Translations under genes and position numbers: made by a program
Notes under the pieces: model-generated
Seen by the model: the letters and a program-made list of their open reading frames with translations, nothing else
Told to the model about the DNA's origin: nothing
Database searches by the model: none
Assembly: GCF_038396765.1 (NCBI RefSeq)
Contig: NZ_CP150096.1
Span: forward strand, 4,385,001-4,449,000
Source of the DNA: Chitinophaga caseinilytica
Lineage (GTDB): Bacteria; Bacteroidota; Bacteroidia; Chitinophagales; Chitinophagaceae
Length of the DNA: 64,000 bases
Reading direction: 5' to 3'
Part shown: one piece after another, positions 16,358 to 25,858 of the stretch
How positions within the stretch are numbered: position 1 is the first letter of the stretch
How the letters are laid out: each line of letters starts with the position of its first letter

Positions 16358-17740
16358 TCAATCTTGGTGGATGATGGGGAAGGATGCACCGGCGGCTTGG
16401 ATATGCGGGCTACTGTAAACCGCTTTCATGGAAGCGTTCCGCGCATCTGGCGGACTTCGGTAGCGGCCGGGATAAATGAGCGACAGCGCCTTCCCGGTCA
16501 GCGCGTCTTCCGCGGCAGCCATGGGCGCCAGCGGCAGGTGCTGTAATTCGTTCACTTTGTATGTTGGTAAAATCCCGTCATGGTACGCGCCTTCTCCGCG
16601 CGCATTGAATAACCGGTAAGCGATGAGTTGGATTTTCCAGGGCACCTGGCTGCTTGACAGGATGAACCCGGCCAGGTCTTTCCCGAAAGTGGTATCGCCG
16701 ATGTGTATCACTTCCGTCCAGGGTTTGAGGTTATTGATGAGCAGTTCGGCGGAGGAAACGGTGGCGCGGGTGGTGAGGATGAAAACCCTCCTGAGCGGGA
16801 GCCTCGCAGCTTCCAGCGTTTCCATCGTGCTGCCGGCCGCCTGGCCGGATGTGCGCAGTATCTCAGCCAGCGTGCGCGAAAACCGCCCCGTCAGCCGGTT
16901 CCCTTCAAATTTGATATAGGTATCGCTGCCCCGGAGCGCGGGCGCCAGGAGGGCAGACAGCTTGGCGCAGGTGGCCACGGAGCCGCCGTCGTTGTACCGC
17001 AGGTCGAGAATGAGCTCCTGCGCGCCGGTGTTCCTTATTTTCCGGAAGGTTTCCAGGAGCGAAGGGTCGCCGTATTCCTGGAAGGAACGGTACGCAAGAT
17101 AGATGGTGCGCACGCCATCATGCAGAAAAGTTACCGGCGACGACAGCAGCGCGCTGCCACCAGGCAAAGGCGCCAGTTGACGGGGCGTCATTTCCATTAG
17201 TACGCCGCCCTCCGCTTTCGCCGGGGTGATCGATACATCGCCGGATGAAGCCTGTAATACAGCCGCTTCACGACTGCGGATGGGCGAACCGTTCACTGCC
17301 AGGAAATAATCGCCGCGACTGAATCCCGCCCGTTCCGCCGCGCTGCCGCTGCTGACGTACAACATCACACCCGTCAGTCCTTTCGTCCAGCCAGGATGTT
17401 GTATCAGCGCAAAATGAATACCATAATGGTAAAAAGTGCCCTCGGGAACGGGGAGGCCCGGCTGCCGCACGATCCACGAAAAGGGATCGGATGGGTTTCG
17501 CAATGCATGGAAAAATGCAGGCGGCGCCAGTTGCATTTCCGGATTGGCGGGCAGCTGTTCCGACCATAAATAAAACCGGCGCATACTGTCCAGTATCCAT
17601 TGGTTATAACGGTGAATGGAATCCCGTTCCGCCGGCGCAGGCAGATCGCCTTTGCGCCCGCAGCCGGTCCAGAGCAAGACCAGGATAACGAGGCAACGGA
17701 TGGGAAGGGGCGGTTTCAATTTGCGGGTTCGTTTCTCCAA
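16358..17740 (-). CDS. S41 family peptidase lipoprotein at the head of the sigma operon
   Basis: 460 residues from a TTG start (an in-frame stop lies two codons upstream; a second TTG is at 17719). The N-terminus is basic then hydrophobic with lipobox LLWTGC (Cys27). An N-terminal S41 helical region (about 40-100) precedes a PDZ-like domain (about 118-185, GVMLYVSSGSAAERAGFSRGDYFLAVNG) and an S41 catalytic core (about 210-400). The expected catalytic residues are visible: Ser329 or Ser330 in TRATVSSAELL and Lys354 in TTFGKDLAG; LDLRYNDGGS (245-254) is typical. It should be a periplasm-facing or surface serine protease. Placement 5 bp before the ECF sigma gene suggests a role in anti-sigma cleavage (inference). 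Confidence 0.87.
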   Translation of the reverse strand: MEKRTRKLKPPLPIRCLVILVLLWTGCGRKGDLPAPAERDSIHRYNQWILDSMRRFYLWSEQLPANPEMQLAPPAFFHALRNPSDPFSWIVRQPGLPVPEGTFYHYGIHFALIQHPGWTKGLTGVMLYVSSGSAAERAGFSRGDYFLAVNGSPIRSREAAVLQASSGDVSITPAKAEGGVLMEMTPRQLAPLPGGSALLSSPVTFLHDGVRTIYLAYRSFQEYGDPSLLETFRKIRNTGAQELILDLRYNDGGSVATCAKLSALLAPALRGSDTYIKFEGNRLTGRFSRTLAEILRTSGQAAGSTMETLEAARLPLRRVFILTTRATVSSAELLINNLKPWTEVIHIGDTTFGKDLAGFILSSSQVPWKIQLIAYRLFNARGEGAYHDGILPTYKVNELQHLPLAPMAAAEDALTGKALSLIYPGRYRSPPDARNASMKAVYSSPHIQAAGASFPIIHQD

Positions 17741-17837
17741 AAATTAAGAACTCCCGCAGCAATGCCAATTTTACGAGGTTAAGTTTTAATTAAGGTTGAC
17801 GGTGGGAATCCCCGCTTACTGAAAGCCAATATTTTGC

Positions 17838-17869
17838 AAAAAAATCCTCCCCAGCCAAGGCGGGGAGGA
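17838..17869 (-). terminator. Terminator of the ABC-F gene
   Basis: On the minus strand, TCCTCCCC (17869-17862) pairs with GGGGAGGA (17852-17845), followed by seven T. It lies 25 bp past the ABC-F stop. The remaining 17741-17837 stretch is AT-rich and should carry the S41-sigma operon promoter, though no exact TAnnTTTG is present. Confidence 0.9.
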
Positions 17870-17893
17870 CCGTTATATTTTAAAAGCAGTGGG

Positions 17894-19831
17894 TTATCCC
17901 TGGATTTTATCTTCCAGCTCCATCGCCTTTTCGAAAGCCGTCTCATATTCGCCGGTTGCTTTCGCCAGCTCGGCAGCCGCCGATTTGTAACTGATTTCGG
18001 TGGATTTGAACTTCACTTTGTCTGCGTAAATGTCCGGGTTGGCCATGTCCGCTTCCAGTTTTTCTACTTTTGATTTCAGATCGCTCAGCTGCTTTTCCAG
18101 GTTCTGCACCTGGCGCTGCTGTTTCTGGAGCTCTTTCTTCAGGTTATTATCGACCGGTGCTTTGGGCTGAACCGGGGCGGGAGCGGGAGCGGCTTTCTTT
18201 TCCTTTTCAGCTTTCACGGGTTGCGCATTAGCGGCCATGCGTTTCTTCCATTCTTCCCATTCGCCGTACGTGCCGTCGAATTCCTTGATCTCGCCATCCA
18301 CGATCTCCCAAATTTTATTCGCCGTTTTGCTGACGAAATAACGGTCGTGGCTCACCAGCACGAGGCTGCCTTCATACTTGCCCAGTGCATCGATGAGCAT
18401 GTCTACCGAGTTCATGTCCAGGTGGTTCGTAGGTTCGTCGAGCAGCAGGAAATTCGCCTTGCTGATGATCACCTTGGCCAGCGCCACGCGCGCTTTTTCA
18501 CCACCGGAAAGGATGCGGATCTTTTTGAAAACATCGTCGCCCTGGAACAGGAATGCCCCCAGCAGACCGCGGAGCTCCATTTCCGTGTTGCCGCTGGCGC
18601 AGCTTTTCAGCTCTTCCAGTATCTCGTTGTCCAGATGCAGGGATTCCAGCTGGTGCTGCGCGTAGAAGCTTGGTACCACGTTATGCCCGGGAATGCGTTC
18701 CCCGTCGAAGCTGTCCGTTCCCGCGATCACGCGCAGGAGGGTCGATTTACCTTTACCGTTGGCCCCGATCAGCGCGATCTTGTCGCCGCGGTTGATTTCG
18801 GCGCGGGCGTTCTGAAGGATGCGCAACGGGCCGTATGCTTTAGACACGCCGTTGAGTGTGCAGAGTATTTTGCCGGGGATTTTGTCTACGCTGAAGTTCA
18901 TCCTGATTTTCGACGGACCGTTATCTACCTGCTCCACGCGCTCCAGTTTATCGAGGCGTTTCATGATCGATTGTGCCTGCGCGGCCTTGGAGGCTTTGGC
19001 CTTAAACCGTTCGATGAAGCGTTCCTGCTGGCGGATGTAATCCTGCTGGTTCTCGAATGCGCGCTGTTGCAGCTCGCGGCGGAGTGCCTTTTCTACTTCA
19101 TAATCCTCGTAATTGCCGGCGTAGTGGTGCAGTTCCTGCTGGTACAGCTCCACGATCTTATTCACCATGCGGTCGAGGAAGAAACGGTCGTGCGATACGA
19201 TGATCACGGCGCCGTCGTAATTGCTGAGATATCTTTCCAGCCATTCGATGGAGGGAAGGTCGAGGTGGTTCGTCGGTTCGTCGAGCATCAGCACGTCCGG
19301 CTGTTGCAGGATGAGTTTGGCCAGCAGCACGCGCATGCGCCATCCGCCGGAAAACTCGCTGTAGGGCCGCTCCAGGTCGGCGGTGGAAAAGCCGAGGCCT
19401 TCCAGTACGGTAGCGGTTTTGTGACGGATGTTGTAGCCGTCGAGGATATCGAATTCATGCAGTTTTTCGCTATACGCCATCAGGAGGGCTTCGTCTTCGG
19501 AATTTTCCAGTTGCCGGGTCATTTCCTCGAGCTCCTTTTCGACTTTCACCGCTTTTTCGAAGGCGGTCATGCCCACGTTCAGGATGGATTCGTCGGATTC
19601 GAAGCTGAGCAGGTCCTGGTTGAAGAACCCGATGGTCGTGTCTTTCCCTTTATTGAGACTGCCTTTTGAAATGGTGTATTCTCCGTTGATAATGCGCAGC
19701 AGCGTGGATTTGCCGGTCCCGTTGAGGCCGATGAGGCCGACCCGGTCGCCGGGTACGATGTGCCAGGTGCTGTCTTCTACGATGGTCCTTGCGCCGAATT
19801 CGAAAGTAATGTCCTGCAGTGCGATGAGCAT
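17894..19831 (-). CDS. ABC-F family ATPase
   Basis: 645 residues with two ABC nucleotide-binding domains and no membrane segment, as in ribosome-associated ABC-F proteins. First Walker A GLNGTGKS (35-42), first signature SGGWRMRVLLAK and Walker B DVLMLDEPTNHLD; second Walker A GANGKGKS, signature LSGGEKARVALAK and Walker B NFLLLDEPTNHLD. An inter-domain linker rich in Glu/Lys/Arg/Gln (about 235-300) is the P-site tRNA-interaction motif region of the family, and the C-terminus has a charged coiled coil (about 555-645). Likely role is translation-factor activity on stalled ribosomes; antibiotic resistance is possible for ABC-F members, but nothing here specifically indicates it. Confidence 0.93.
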   Translation of the reverse strand: MLIALQDITFEFGARTIVEDSTWHIVPGDRVGLIGLNGTGKSTLLRIINGEYTISKGSLNKGKDTTIGFFNQDLLSFESDESILNVGMTAFEKAVKVEKELEEMTRQLENSEDEALLMAYSEKLHEFDILDGYNIRHKTATVLEGLGFSTADLERPYSEFSGGWRMRVLLAKLILQQPDVLMLDEPTNHLDLPSIEWLERYLSNYDGAVIIVSHDRFFLDRMVNKIVELYQQELHHYAGNYEDYEVEKALRRELQQRAFENQQDYIRQQERFIERFKAKASKAAQAQSIMKRLDKLERVEQVDNGPSKIRMNFSVDKIPGKILCTLNGVSKAYGPLRILQNARAEINRGDKIALIGANGKGKSTLLRVIAGTDSFDGERIPGHNVVPSFYAQHQLESLHLDNEILEELKSCASGNTEMELRGLLGAFLFQGDDVFKKIRILSGGEKARVALAKVIISKANFLLLDEPTNHLDMNSVDMLIDALGKYEGSLVLVSHDRYFVSKTANKIWEIVDGEIKEFDGTYGEWEEWKKRMAANAQPVKAEKEKKAAPAPAPVQPKAPVDNNLKKELQKQQRQVQNLEKQLSDLKSKVEKLEADMANPDIYADKVKFKSTEISYKSAAAELAKATGEYETAFEKAMELEDKIQG

Positions 19832-19853
19832 GTTGAAATCGATATTAAACCCG

Positions 19854-19861
19854 CAAAGATA
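19854..19861 (-). promoter_or_regulatory. -7 box for the ABC-F gene
   Basis: TATCTTTG on the minus strand, 22 bp before the ABC-F ATG. It faces away from the box for the DUF3347 gene in the same 71-bp divergent gap. Confidence 0.5.
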
Positions 19862-19877
19862 GTCAAATTATTCCATC

Positions 19878-19885
19878 TATATTTG
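19878..19885 (+). promoter_or_regulatory. -7 box for the DUF3347 lipoprotein gene
   Basis: TATATTTG, 17 bp before the chosen ATG. A second, out-of-frame ATG lies at 19899. Confidence 0.5.
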
Positions 19886-19902
19886 TTGAAAACAAGGAAT
19901 GT

Positions 19903-20487
19903 ATGGGCAGCAAATTATGGTCGGGGGGATGGATGATACTGTTGGCCGCCGCGGCCTGCACGCAACCTGTGAAAGCGCCGGCCGGCGAAGGGGAGAACCC
20001 GGTCGTGGAATTCAGGGGGATCACCGTCCCTGCGGTGCTGAAAGACTCGCTGCGCGGGGTGATGGACGGGTACAAAGTTTTGTCAGACGCCCTGGCCAAA
20101 GAAGACACGCTGCTGGCCGACGCGGCGGCAAGGCTCATGCGCCAGCGGCTCGATAGCCTCCCTTTATACCGCTCCGGCCTGGATTCTGCACATGCCGGCG
20201 CCCTGGAACTGAATGCGGGCAGCATTTCGGCGGAGTTGACGGCCATGGTACTGGAAGATGGTGGACTGGAAGGCCGGCGGCAGTCGTTCTGGATGGCTTC
20301 CGAGCTGTTGTACGACCTGCTGCAGCAAACGGGGCCGGTCAATGGGGTGAAATATCATTACTGGTGCGGGGAGGCTTTCGGTGGAAAGGGGGCTTTCTGG
20401 CTGGGAGATTCCGCGGCGCTCGCCAATCCCTACGGCGGGAAGGCGGATTGCGCCGAGCCGAGGGATACGATCGGTCAATGGCGCTGA
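19903..20487 (+). CDS. DUF3347 domain lipoprotein
   Basis: 194 residues. Lipoprotein signal with lipobox LAAAAC (Cys19). The mature part has a helical region (about 40-130, YKVLSDALAKEDTLLADAA) and the DUF3347 C-terminal signature KYHYWCGEAFGGKGAFWLGDS followed by NPYGGK and a final Cys (about 150-186). DUF3347 proteins are found in Bacteroidota, often beside or fused to copper/zinc efflux components, and the Cys/His pattern suggests metal binding. Here it stands alone, about 4.4 kb from the metal-efflux cluster. It ends 3 bp before the convergent SMUG2-type gene. Confidence 0.75.
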   Translation: MGSKLWSGGWMILLAAAACTQPVKAPAGEGENPVVEFRGITVPAVLKDSLRGVMDGYKVLSDALAKEDTLLADAAARLMRQRLDSLPLYRSGLDSAHAGALELNAGSISAELTAMVLEDGGLEGRRQSFWMASELLYDLLQQTGPVNGVKYHYWCGEAFGGKGAFWLGDSAALANPYGGKADCAEPRDTIGQWR

Positions 20488-20490
20488 TCA

Positions 20491-21180
20491 TCAGATATCA
20501 AACGCTGTAAGATATTTATCAATATATTCCTGTTTGCTTTTCAGTTTGTATTGCATAACGAACCGGGGATGTTCCAGCGGGATGAGCTTTTTGAAGAACC
20601 CTTCCGCCGCGTTCACCTGTTGCACGAAAGCGGCATTTTTACCCGTCCCCAATACGTAGGCTACATCCCGGTTGAGCCCGAATTCCACCTGTTTCCGGAG
20701 GCTATCCACCATAAAACCGTACACCGCCGCGGTGAGGGCTTTGCTGTCATAATAATTGTAATTCACTTCCTTGCCGCCGGGTTGCCGGATGGTGAAGCCC
20801 AGCGGGCACATCGAGCCGATGTAAAAATCCCGGTAAAACGCCTCCGGCCCGCCATATGCGGCGATCACATCGTACACGAACACGGAAGAAACTTCATAGG
20901 ATTTGAACCCGGGGTACGAAATGCCGCAGGGGTCTGCCAGGCGTTTGGAATCCGTGAAAGGCACGCCGGAAAGCGCGGCGCCGAAGCGGCCGGGGTTGAT
21001 GCCGATGATCATCCGCCGCTGGTGGGTTTCCCCGTAAAACTTCCGGTAGAACGCTTCCATCACGGGGATGACGGAGGGGTTCTCGGCGAAGGGGTTCATG
21101 ATCCGGATGCCCGGCGGCAACTTGCCATGATAGGAGAGATGCGTGTTGAAGTGAATGATCTTGTCGGCCATCGTTTTCAT
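20491..21180 (-). CDS. SMUG2-type uracil-DNA glycosylase family protein (DUF4918)
   Basis: 229 residues from the ATG at 21180. The frame is open to 21288 but the extra 36 codons include the promoter. Motif [23 protein letters not shown] (the active-site region, about residues 57-78, with GINPG typical of SMUG-like glycosylases) and the C-terminal PLEHPRF region (substrate-recognition loop) place it in the uracil-DNA glycosylase superfamily, SMUG2/DUF4918 branch. Expected to excise damaged or deaminated bases from DNA. A TAnnTTTG box ends 4 nt before this ATG; if that gives a leaderless mRNA the start is this ATG, otherwise the ATG at 21171 is an alternative. Confidence 0.85.
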   Translation of the reverse strand: MKTMADKIIHFNTHLSYHGKLPPGIRIMNPFAENPSVIPVMEAFYRKFYGETHQRRMIIGINPGRFGAALSGVPFTDSKRLADPCGISYPGFKSYEVSSVFVYDVIAAYGGPEAFYRDFYIGSMCPLGFTIRQPGGKEVNYNYYDSKALTAAVYGFMVDSLRKQVEFGLNRDVAYVLGTGKNAAFVQQVNAAEGFFKKLIPLEHPRFVMQYKLKSKQEYIDKYLTAFDI

Positions 21181-21184
21181 GCCG

Positions 21185-21192
21185 CAAAAATA
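21185..21192 (-). promoter_or_regulatory. -7 box 4 nt upstream of the SMUG2-type gene ATG
   Basis: TATTTTTG on the minus strand followed by CGGC and the ATG at 21180. No TTTG seen at the -33 position. Confidence 0.45.
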
Positions 21193-21272
21193 GGGAAACG
21201 GGATTTGTTGGCCGGCAGCCGGGAAAAACGCCCGGGAACGGGGCGCCTGCAGGGTTATTTCAGCCCGATTAT

Positions 21273-21364
21273 CGTAATTCGCATGCATTCATATCCCGCT
21301 GATTTAAATCAACTCATGCGGATTTTCAAATTCGTTGCGGATTTCGTAATTTCGCATGCATTTT
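21273..21364 (+). repeat. Short repeat cluster upstream of thrS
   Basis: CGTAATTCGCATGCATT at 21273-21289 recurs as CGTAATTTCGCATGCATTTT at 21345-21364. Between them are the 12-bp palindrome TGATTTAAATCA (21300-21311) and two copies of GCGGATTT (21318-21325, 21336-21343). It fills most of the gap between the divergent SMUG2-type gene and thrS and may hold thrS control sites. No exact TAnnTTTG for thrS is present; TTTATTTG at 21363-21370 has one mismatch. Confidence 0.55.
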
Positions 21365-21381
21365 ATTTGAGAAAAGGATTT

Positions 21382-23325
<1,944 letters not shown>

Positions 23326-23424
23326 TCCTTTTGTTCTTAATAAAACAATTTTAACCAATGTGTGGTATGCCGGTTTTAAACAGTCCACCGTCAGCACCAT
23401 TCTCTTTTAACAACAAACATTTTA

Positions 23425-24192
23425 ATGCAACAAGGACCAAGACCAAATTTCAGGGGCAGAAACCCCAACTTCAGAAGAGAACAACAACAGGAACACCGTA
23501 CCAACAGGATGATCCGCGTTCCGGAAGTAAGGCTGGTAGGCGACAATGTTGAGCCGGGTGTTTACAGCACGGAAGAGGCGCTTCGTATGGCGCAGGACCA
23601 GCAGCTCGACCTGGTGGAGATTTCCCCCAACGCCGCGCCTCCTGTTTGCCGGATCATCGACTATAATAAATTCCTCTACGAGAAAAAGAAGAAGGAAAAG
23701 GAAATGAAGGCCAACGCTCACAAGAGCGAGGTTAAGGAAATCCGCTTCACGCCCAATACCGACGATCACGACTTCGACTTCAAGGCCAAGCACGCCGAAA
23801 AATTCCTCAAGGAAGGCAACAAGGTTAAAACTTATGTGCAGTTCAAAGGCCGCGCCATCATGTTTAAGGAGCGCGGAGAACTGATCCTGCTGAAGTTTGC
23901 CGAGCGCCTCGCCGAAGTGGGCGCCCTCGAAGGCATGCCCCTCATGGAAGGCAAGCGCATGATCGCCATCTTTGCTCCCAAATCCAGCAAGAAGGCCACC
24001 AAAGCGCCCAAAGAGCCGAAAGAAGGCGGCGATCGCCCGGAGCGTCCCGAACGCCCTGAACGCCCCGAGCGTCATGACCGCGACCAGGCTCCGCAGCAAC
24101 CGCAGCAGCCTCCCGTACGCCGGCCCATCGAGATCAAGTACGCCACTCCGGCCCCCAAGCCGAATACGGACACGAACAACAGCGGCAACTAA
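23425..24192 (+). CDS. infC: Translation initiation factor IF-3 with long C-terminal tail
   Basis: 255 residues, compared with about 175-200 in most bacteria. A disordered Arg/Gln/Asn-rich N-terminus (about 1-27) precedes the IF-3 N domain (about 28-98, IRVPEVRLVGDNVEPGVYST and DLVEISPNAAPPVCRI), the Lys-rich linker and the IF-3 C domain (about 100-188, VKEIRFTPNTDDHDFDFKAKH). The last 65 residues are an extension with a tandem RPE pattern (four copies near 214-225) followed by a Gln/Pro-rich stretch. The usual partners rpmI and rplT do not follow; a terminator and a convergent gene do. Confidence 0.95.
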   Translation: MQQGPRPNFRGRNPNFRREQQQEHRTNRMIRVPEVRLVGDNVEPGVYSTEEALRMAQDQQLDLVEISPNAAPPVCRIIDYNKFLYEKKKKEKEMKANAHKSEVKEIRFTPNTDDHDFDFKAKHAEKFLKEGNKVKTYVQFKGRAIMFKERGELILLKFAERLAEVGALEGMPLMEGKRMIAIFAPKSSKKATKAPKEPKEGGDRPERPERPERPERHDRDQAPQQPQQPPVRRPIEIKYATPAPKPNTDTNNSGN

Positions 24193-24214
24193 TCATTGCC
24201 TGTAAGAGATATCT

Positions 24215-24260
24215 GGCTGACCGGAGCGCACCACGCATTCCGGTCAGCCTTTCTTTTTCT
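24215..24260 (+). terminator. Terminator of thrS-infC, overlapping the end of the convergent gene
   Basis: GGCTGACCGGA (24215-24225) pairs with TCCGGTCAGCC (24239-24249), followed by TTTCTTTTTCT. The right arm and T-run lie inside the last codons of the HEAT-like gene on the other strand, where they encode its GKKK-type tail. Confidence 0.9.
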
Positions 24261-24780
24261 CCGGCTTCGATAAAGCCTGCAGGGTTTTCTTTGCCCGGCT
24301 CACAAAGCCCGGTGTTGCCCCTTCCCGCAGCTGGTCTTCGATCAGCAGCACAATCTCATTCTTTATATCAGGATAAGTAATCGCCAGATTGGCCAGCACC
24401 GTCATAGAAAACGCGCGTACGGCCACCGTTTCCTCCACGTCTTCCAGCAACCGGAAACAAACGTCCATCACCGGGCCGTGCAGGCGTTCGGGTACTTCCA
24501 CATATTGCAGGATGCGCACCACATTTCGTTTAACCGATACCGGTATGCCGGCATCGTCCATCCGGCGGACCATCGCTTCCAAATGGGGCTCCACCAGCCT
24601 GGGGTATTTCTCCGCCACCAGGCGCAGGGGCCAGGCGGCGCGCTGGACCACACGGTATTCGTCGTGCAGGAAAAGCCCGATCAATTCGTTCAGCCGTGCC
24701 TCACTTTTACCGATGTACGCGGCAATGGCTTCCGTCTGAGCCCGGGAATGCGCTTCCAGCAGCATCGATCTGATTGTCAT
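24244..24780 (-). CDS. HEAT-repeat-like helical protein, unknown function
   Basis: 178 residues from the ATG at 24780 (MTIRSMLLEAHSR); the frame is open to 24804 but the extra codons contain the promoter box. The sequence is all-helical with repeated pairs of amphipathic helices (YRVVQRAAWPLRLVAEKYP, VKRNVVRILQYVEVPERL, VAVRAFSMTVLANLAITYP), the pattern of HEAT or adenylate-alkylation-repair type solenoids. Probably a cytoplasmic protein-protein interaction module. I know of similar Bacteroidota hypothetical proteins but no defined role. The lysine-rich tail (KPEKKKG) is encoded by the thrS-infC terminator. Confidence 0.75.
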   Translation of the reverse strand: MTIRSMLLEAHSRAQTEAIAAYIGKSEARLNELIGLFLHDEYRVVQRAAWPLRLVAEKYPRLVEPHLEAMVRRMDDAGIPVSVKRNVVRILQYVEVPERLHGPVMDVCFRLLEDVEETVAVRAFSMTVLANLAITYPDIKNEIVLLIEDQLREGATPGFVSRAKKTLQALSKPEKKKG

Positions 24781-24784
24781 TTCA

Positions 24785-24792
24785 CAAAGGTA
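24785..24792 (-). promoter_or_regulatory. -7 box 4 nt upstream of the HEAT-like gene ATG
   Basis: TACCTTTG on the minus strand followed by TGAA and the ATG at 24780. The -33 position has no TTTG. Confidence 0.45.
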
Positions 24793-24853
24793 ATTACGCG
24801 GCAATTAACTCTTTTTCGTTTTCTTTGTTCTACCAACAACAAATCCGACCCAA

Positions 24854-25828
24854 TTGATCAGGAAGGAACTACGGATCATTCTGCTTTCGCTGGGCGTGAG
24901 CCTGGTGCTGACCGTCGCCAAGTTTGCGGCGTATTTCCTCACGCACTCTGTTGCCATACTTTCCGATGCGCTGGAATCCATCATCAACGTGGTGGCCGGC
25001 GCTTTCGCGTGCTACAGCATATACCTGGCGGGCAAACCCAGAGACGAAAACCATCCATACGGCCATGGTAAAGTAGAATTCTTCTCGATCGGCTTCGAAG
25101 GCGCCATGATCTTCATCGCCGGCGTGCTCATCCTCTACAAGGCAATACAGTACTTTATTGCACAACCACAACTCGAGCAAATCGACAACGGATTGTGGAT
25201 GATCGGCGGCACCGCGGCGGCGAACATGGCGATGGGGCTTTACCTCATCCGCTCCGGCAAAACCCTCGGCTCCATCACGCTTTCGGGGAACGGGCAGCAT
25301 TTGCTGACAGACGCGTACAGCTCCCTGGCCCTCATCGCAGCCTTGCTGGTATTAAAGTTCACGGGTTTCATGTGGATAGACCCGCTCGTGTCGGTTGTGG
25401 TGGCGGGATTGATCCTGCGGAAAGGGTACCAGCTCATGCGGCAATCCATCAGCGGGCTGATGGACGAAACGGATATGAAGGTGGTAGACAAAGTGGCGGA
25501 AATCCTGAACCGGAACCGCCGTCCTGCCTGGATCGACGTGCATAATATGCGGGTACAGCAATACGGGAACAACTATCATATCGACTGCCACGTAACCCTG
25601 CCCTGGTACCTGGAGCTGAGCCAGGCGCACGAAGAGCTGAAACGCATGGAAGATTGCGTGAAGCGGGAAATGGACGCCCACGAAGTGGAATTCTTCATCC
25701 ATGCAGACCCCTGCGTCCCGGAAAGCTGCCGCCACTGCGGGATTGAAGTATGCCCCGTCAGGAAACACCCTTCCGAAGGCCGCATCGAATGGAACCGCGC
25801 CAACGTACTCCCCAACCGGAAACATTAG
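24854..25828 (+). CDS. Cation diffusion facilitator (CDF) family metal exporter
   Basis: 324 residues from a TTG at 24854; an in-frame TAA at 24806-24808 and no ATG between make this the only good start. About six transmembrane helices fill residues 5-205. The family motifs are present: SDALES (Asp38) in helix 2, HPYGHGK after it, and HLLTDAYSS (His149, Asp153) in helix 5, the transport metal site. A cytoplasmic ferredoxin-like domain (about 215-285) is followed by a Cys-rich tail with spacing Cys-x4-Cys-x2-Cys-x4-Cys, probably a metal-sensing or docking site. It heads a cluster with a two-component system (30-bp gap) and a CzcCBA-type pump, so zinc, cobalt or cadmium export is likely. Confidence 0.9.
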   Translation: MIRKELRIILLSLGVSLVLTVAKFAAYFLTHSVAILSDALESIINVVAGAFACYSIYLAGKPRDENHPYGHGKVEFFSIGFEGAMIFIAGVLILYKAIQYFIAQPQLEQIDNGLWMIGGTAAANMAMGLYLIRSGKTLGSITLSGNGQHLLTDAYSSLALIAALLVLKFTGFMWIDPLVSVVVAGLILRKGYQLMRQSISGLMDETDMKVVDKVAEILNRNRRPAWIDVHNMRVQQYGNNYHIDCHVTLPWYLELSQAHEELKRMEDCVKREMDAHEVEFFIHADPCVPESCRHCGIEVCPVRKHPSEGRIEWNRANVLPNRKH

Positions 25829-25858
25829 TCATTCCCACTTTTTTCCTAGATTAGCACC

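Noticed and set aside
20551..21381. Upstream part of the long frame in line with thrS
   Set aside because: It is antisense to the SMUG2-type gene and has no homology to ThrRS; the TGS domain begins exactly at the ATG at 21382.
23358..23552. 64-codon frame overlapping the infC start as a leader peptide
   Set aside because: Nothing in it resembles an attenuator (no threonine run or regulatory hairpin), and its second half only mirrors infC in another frame.
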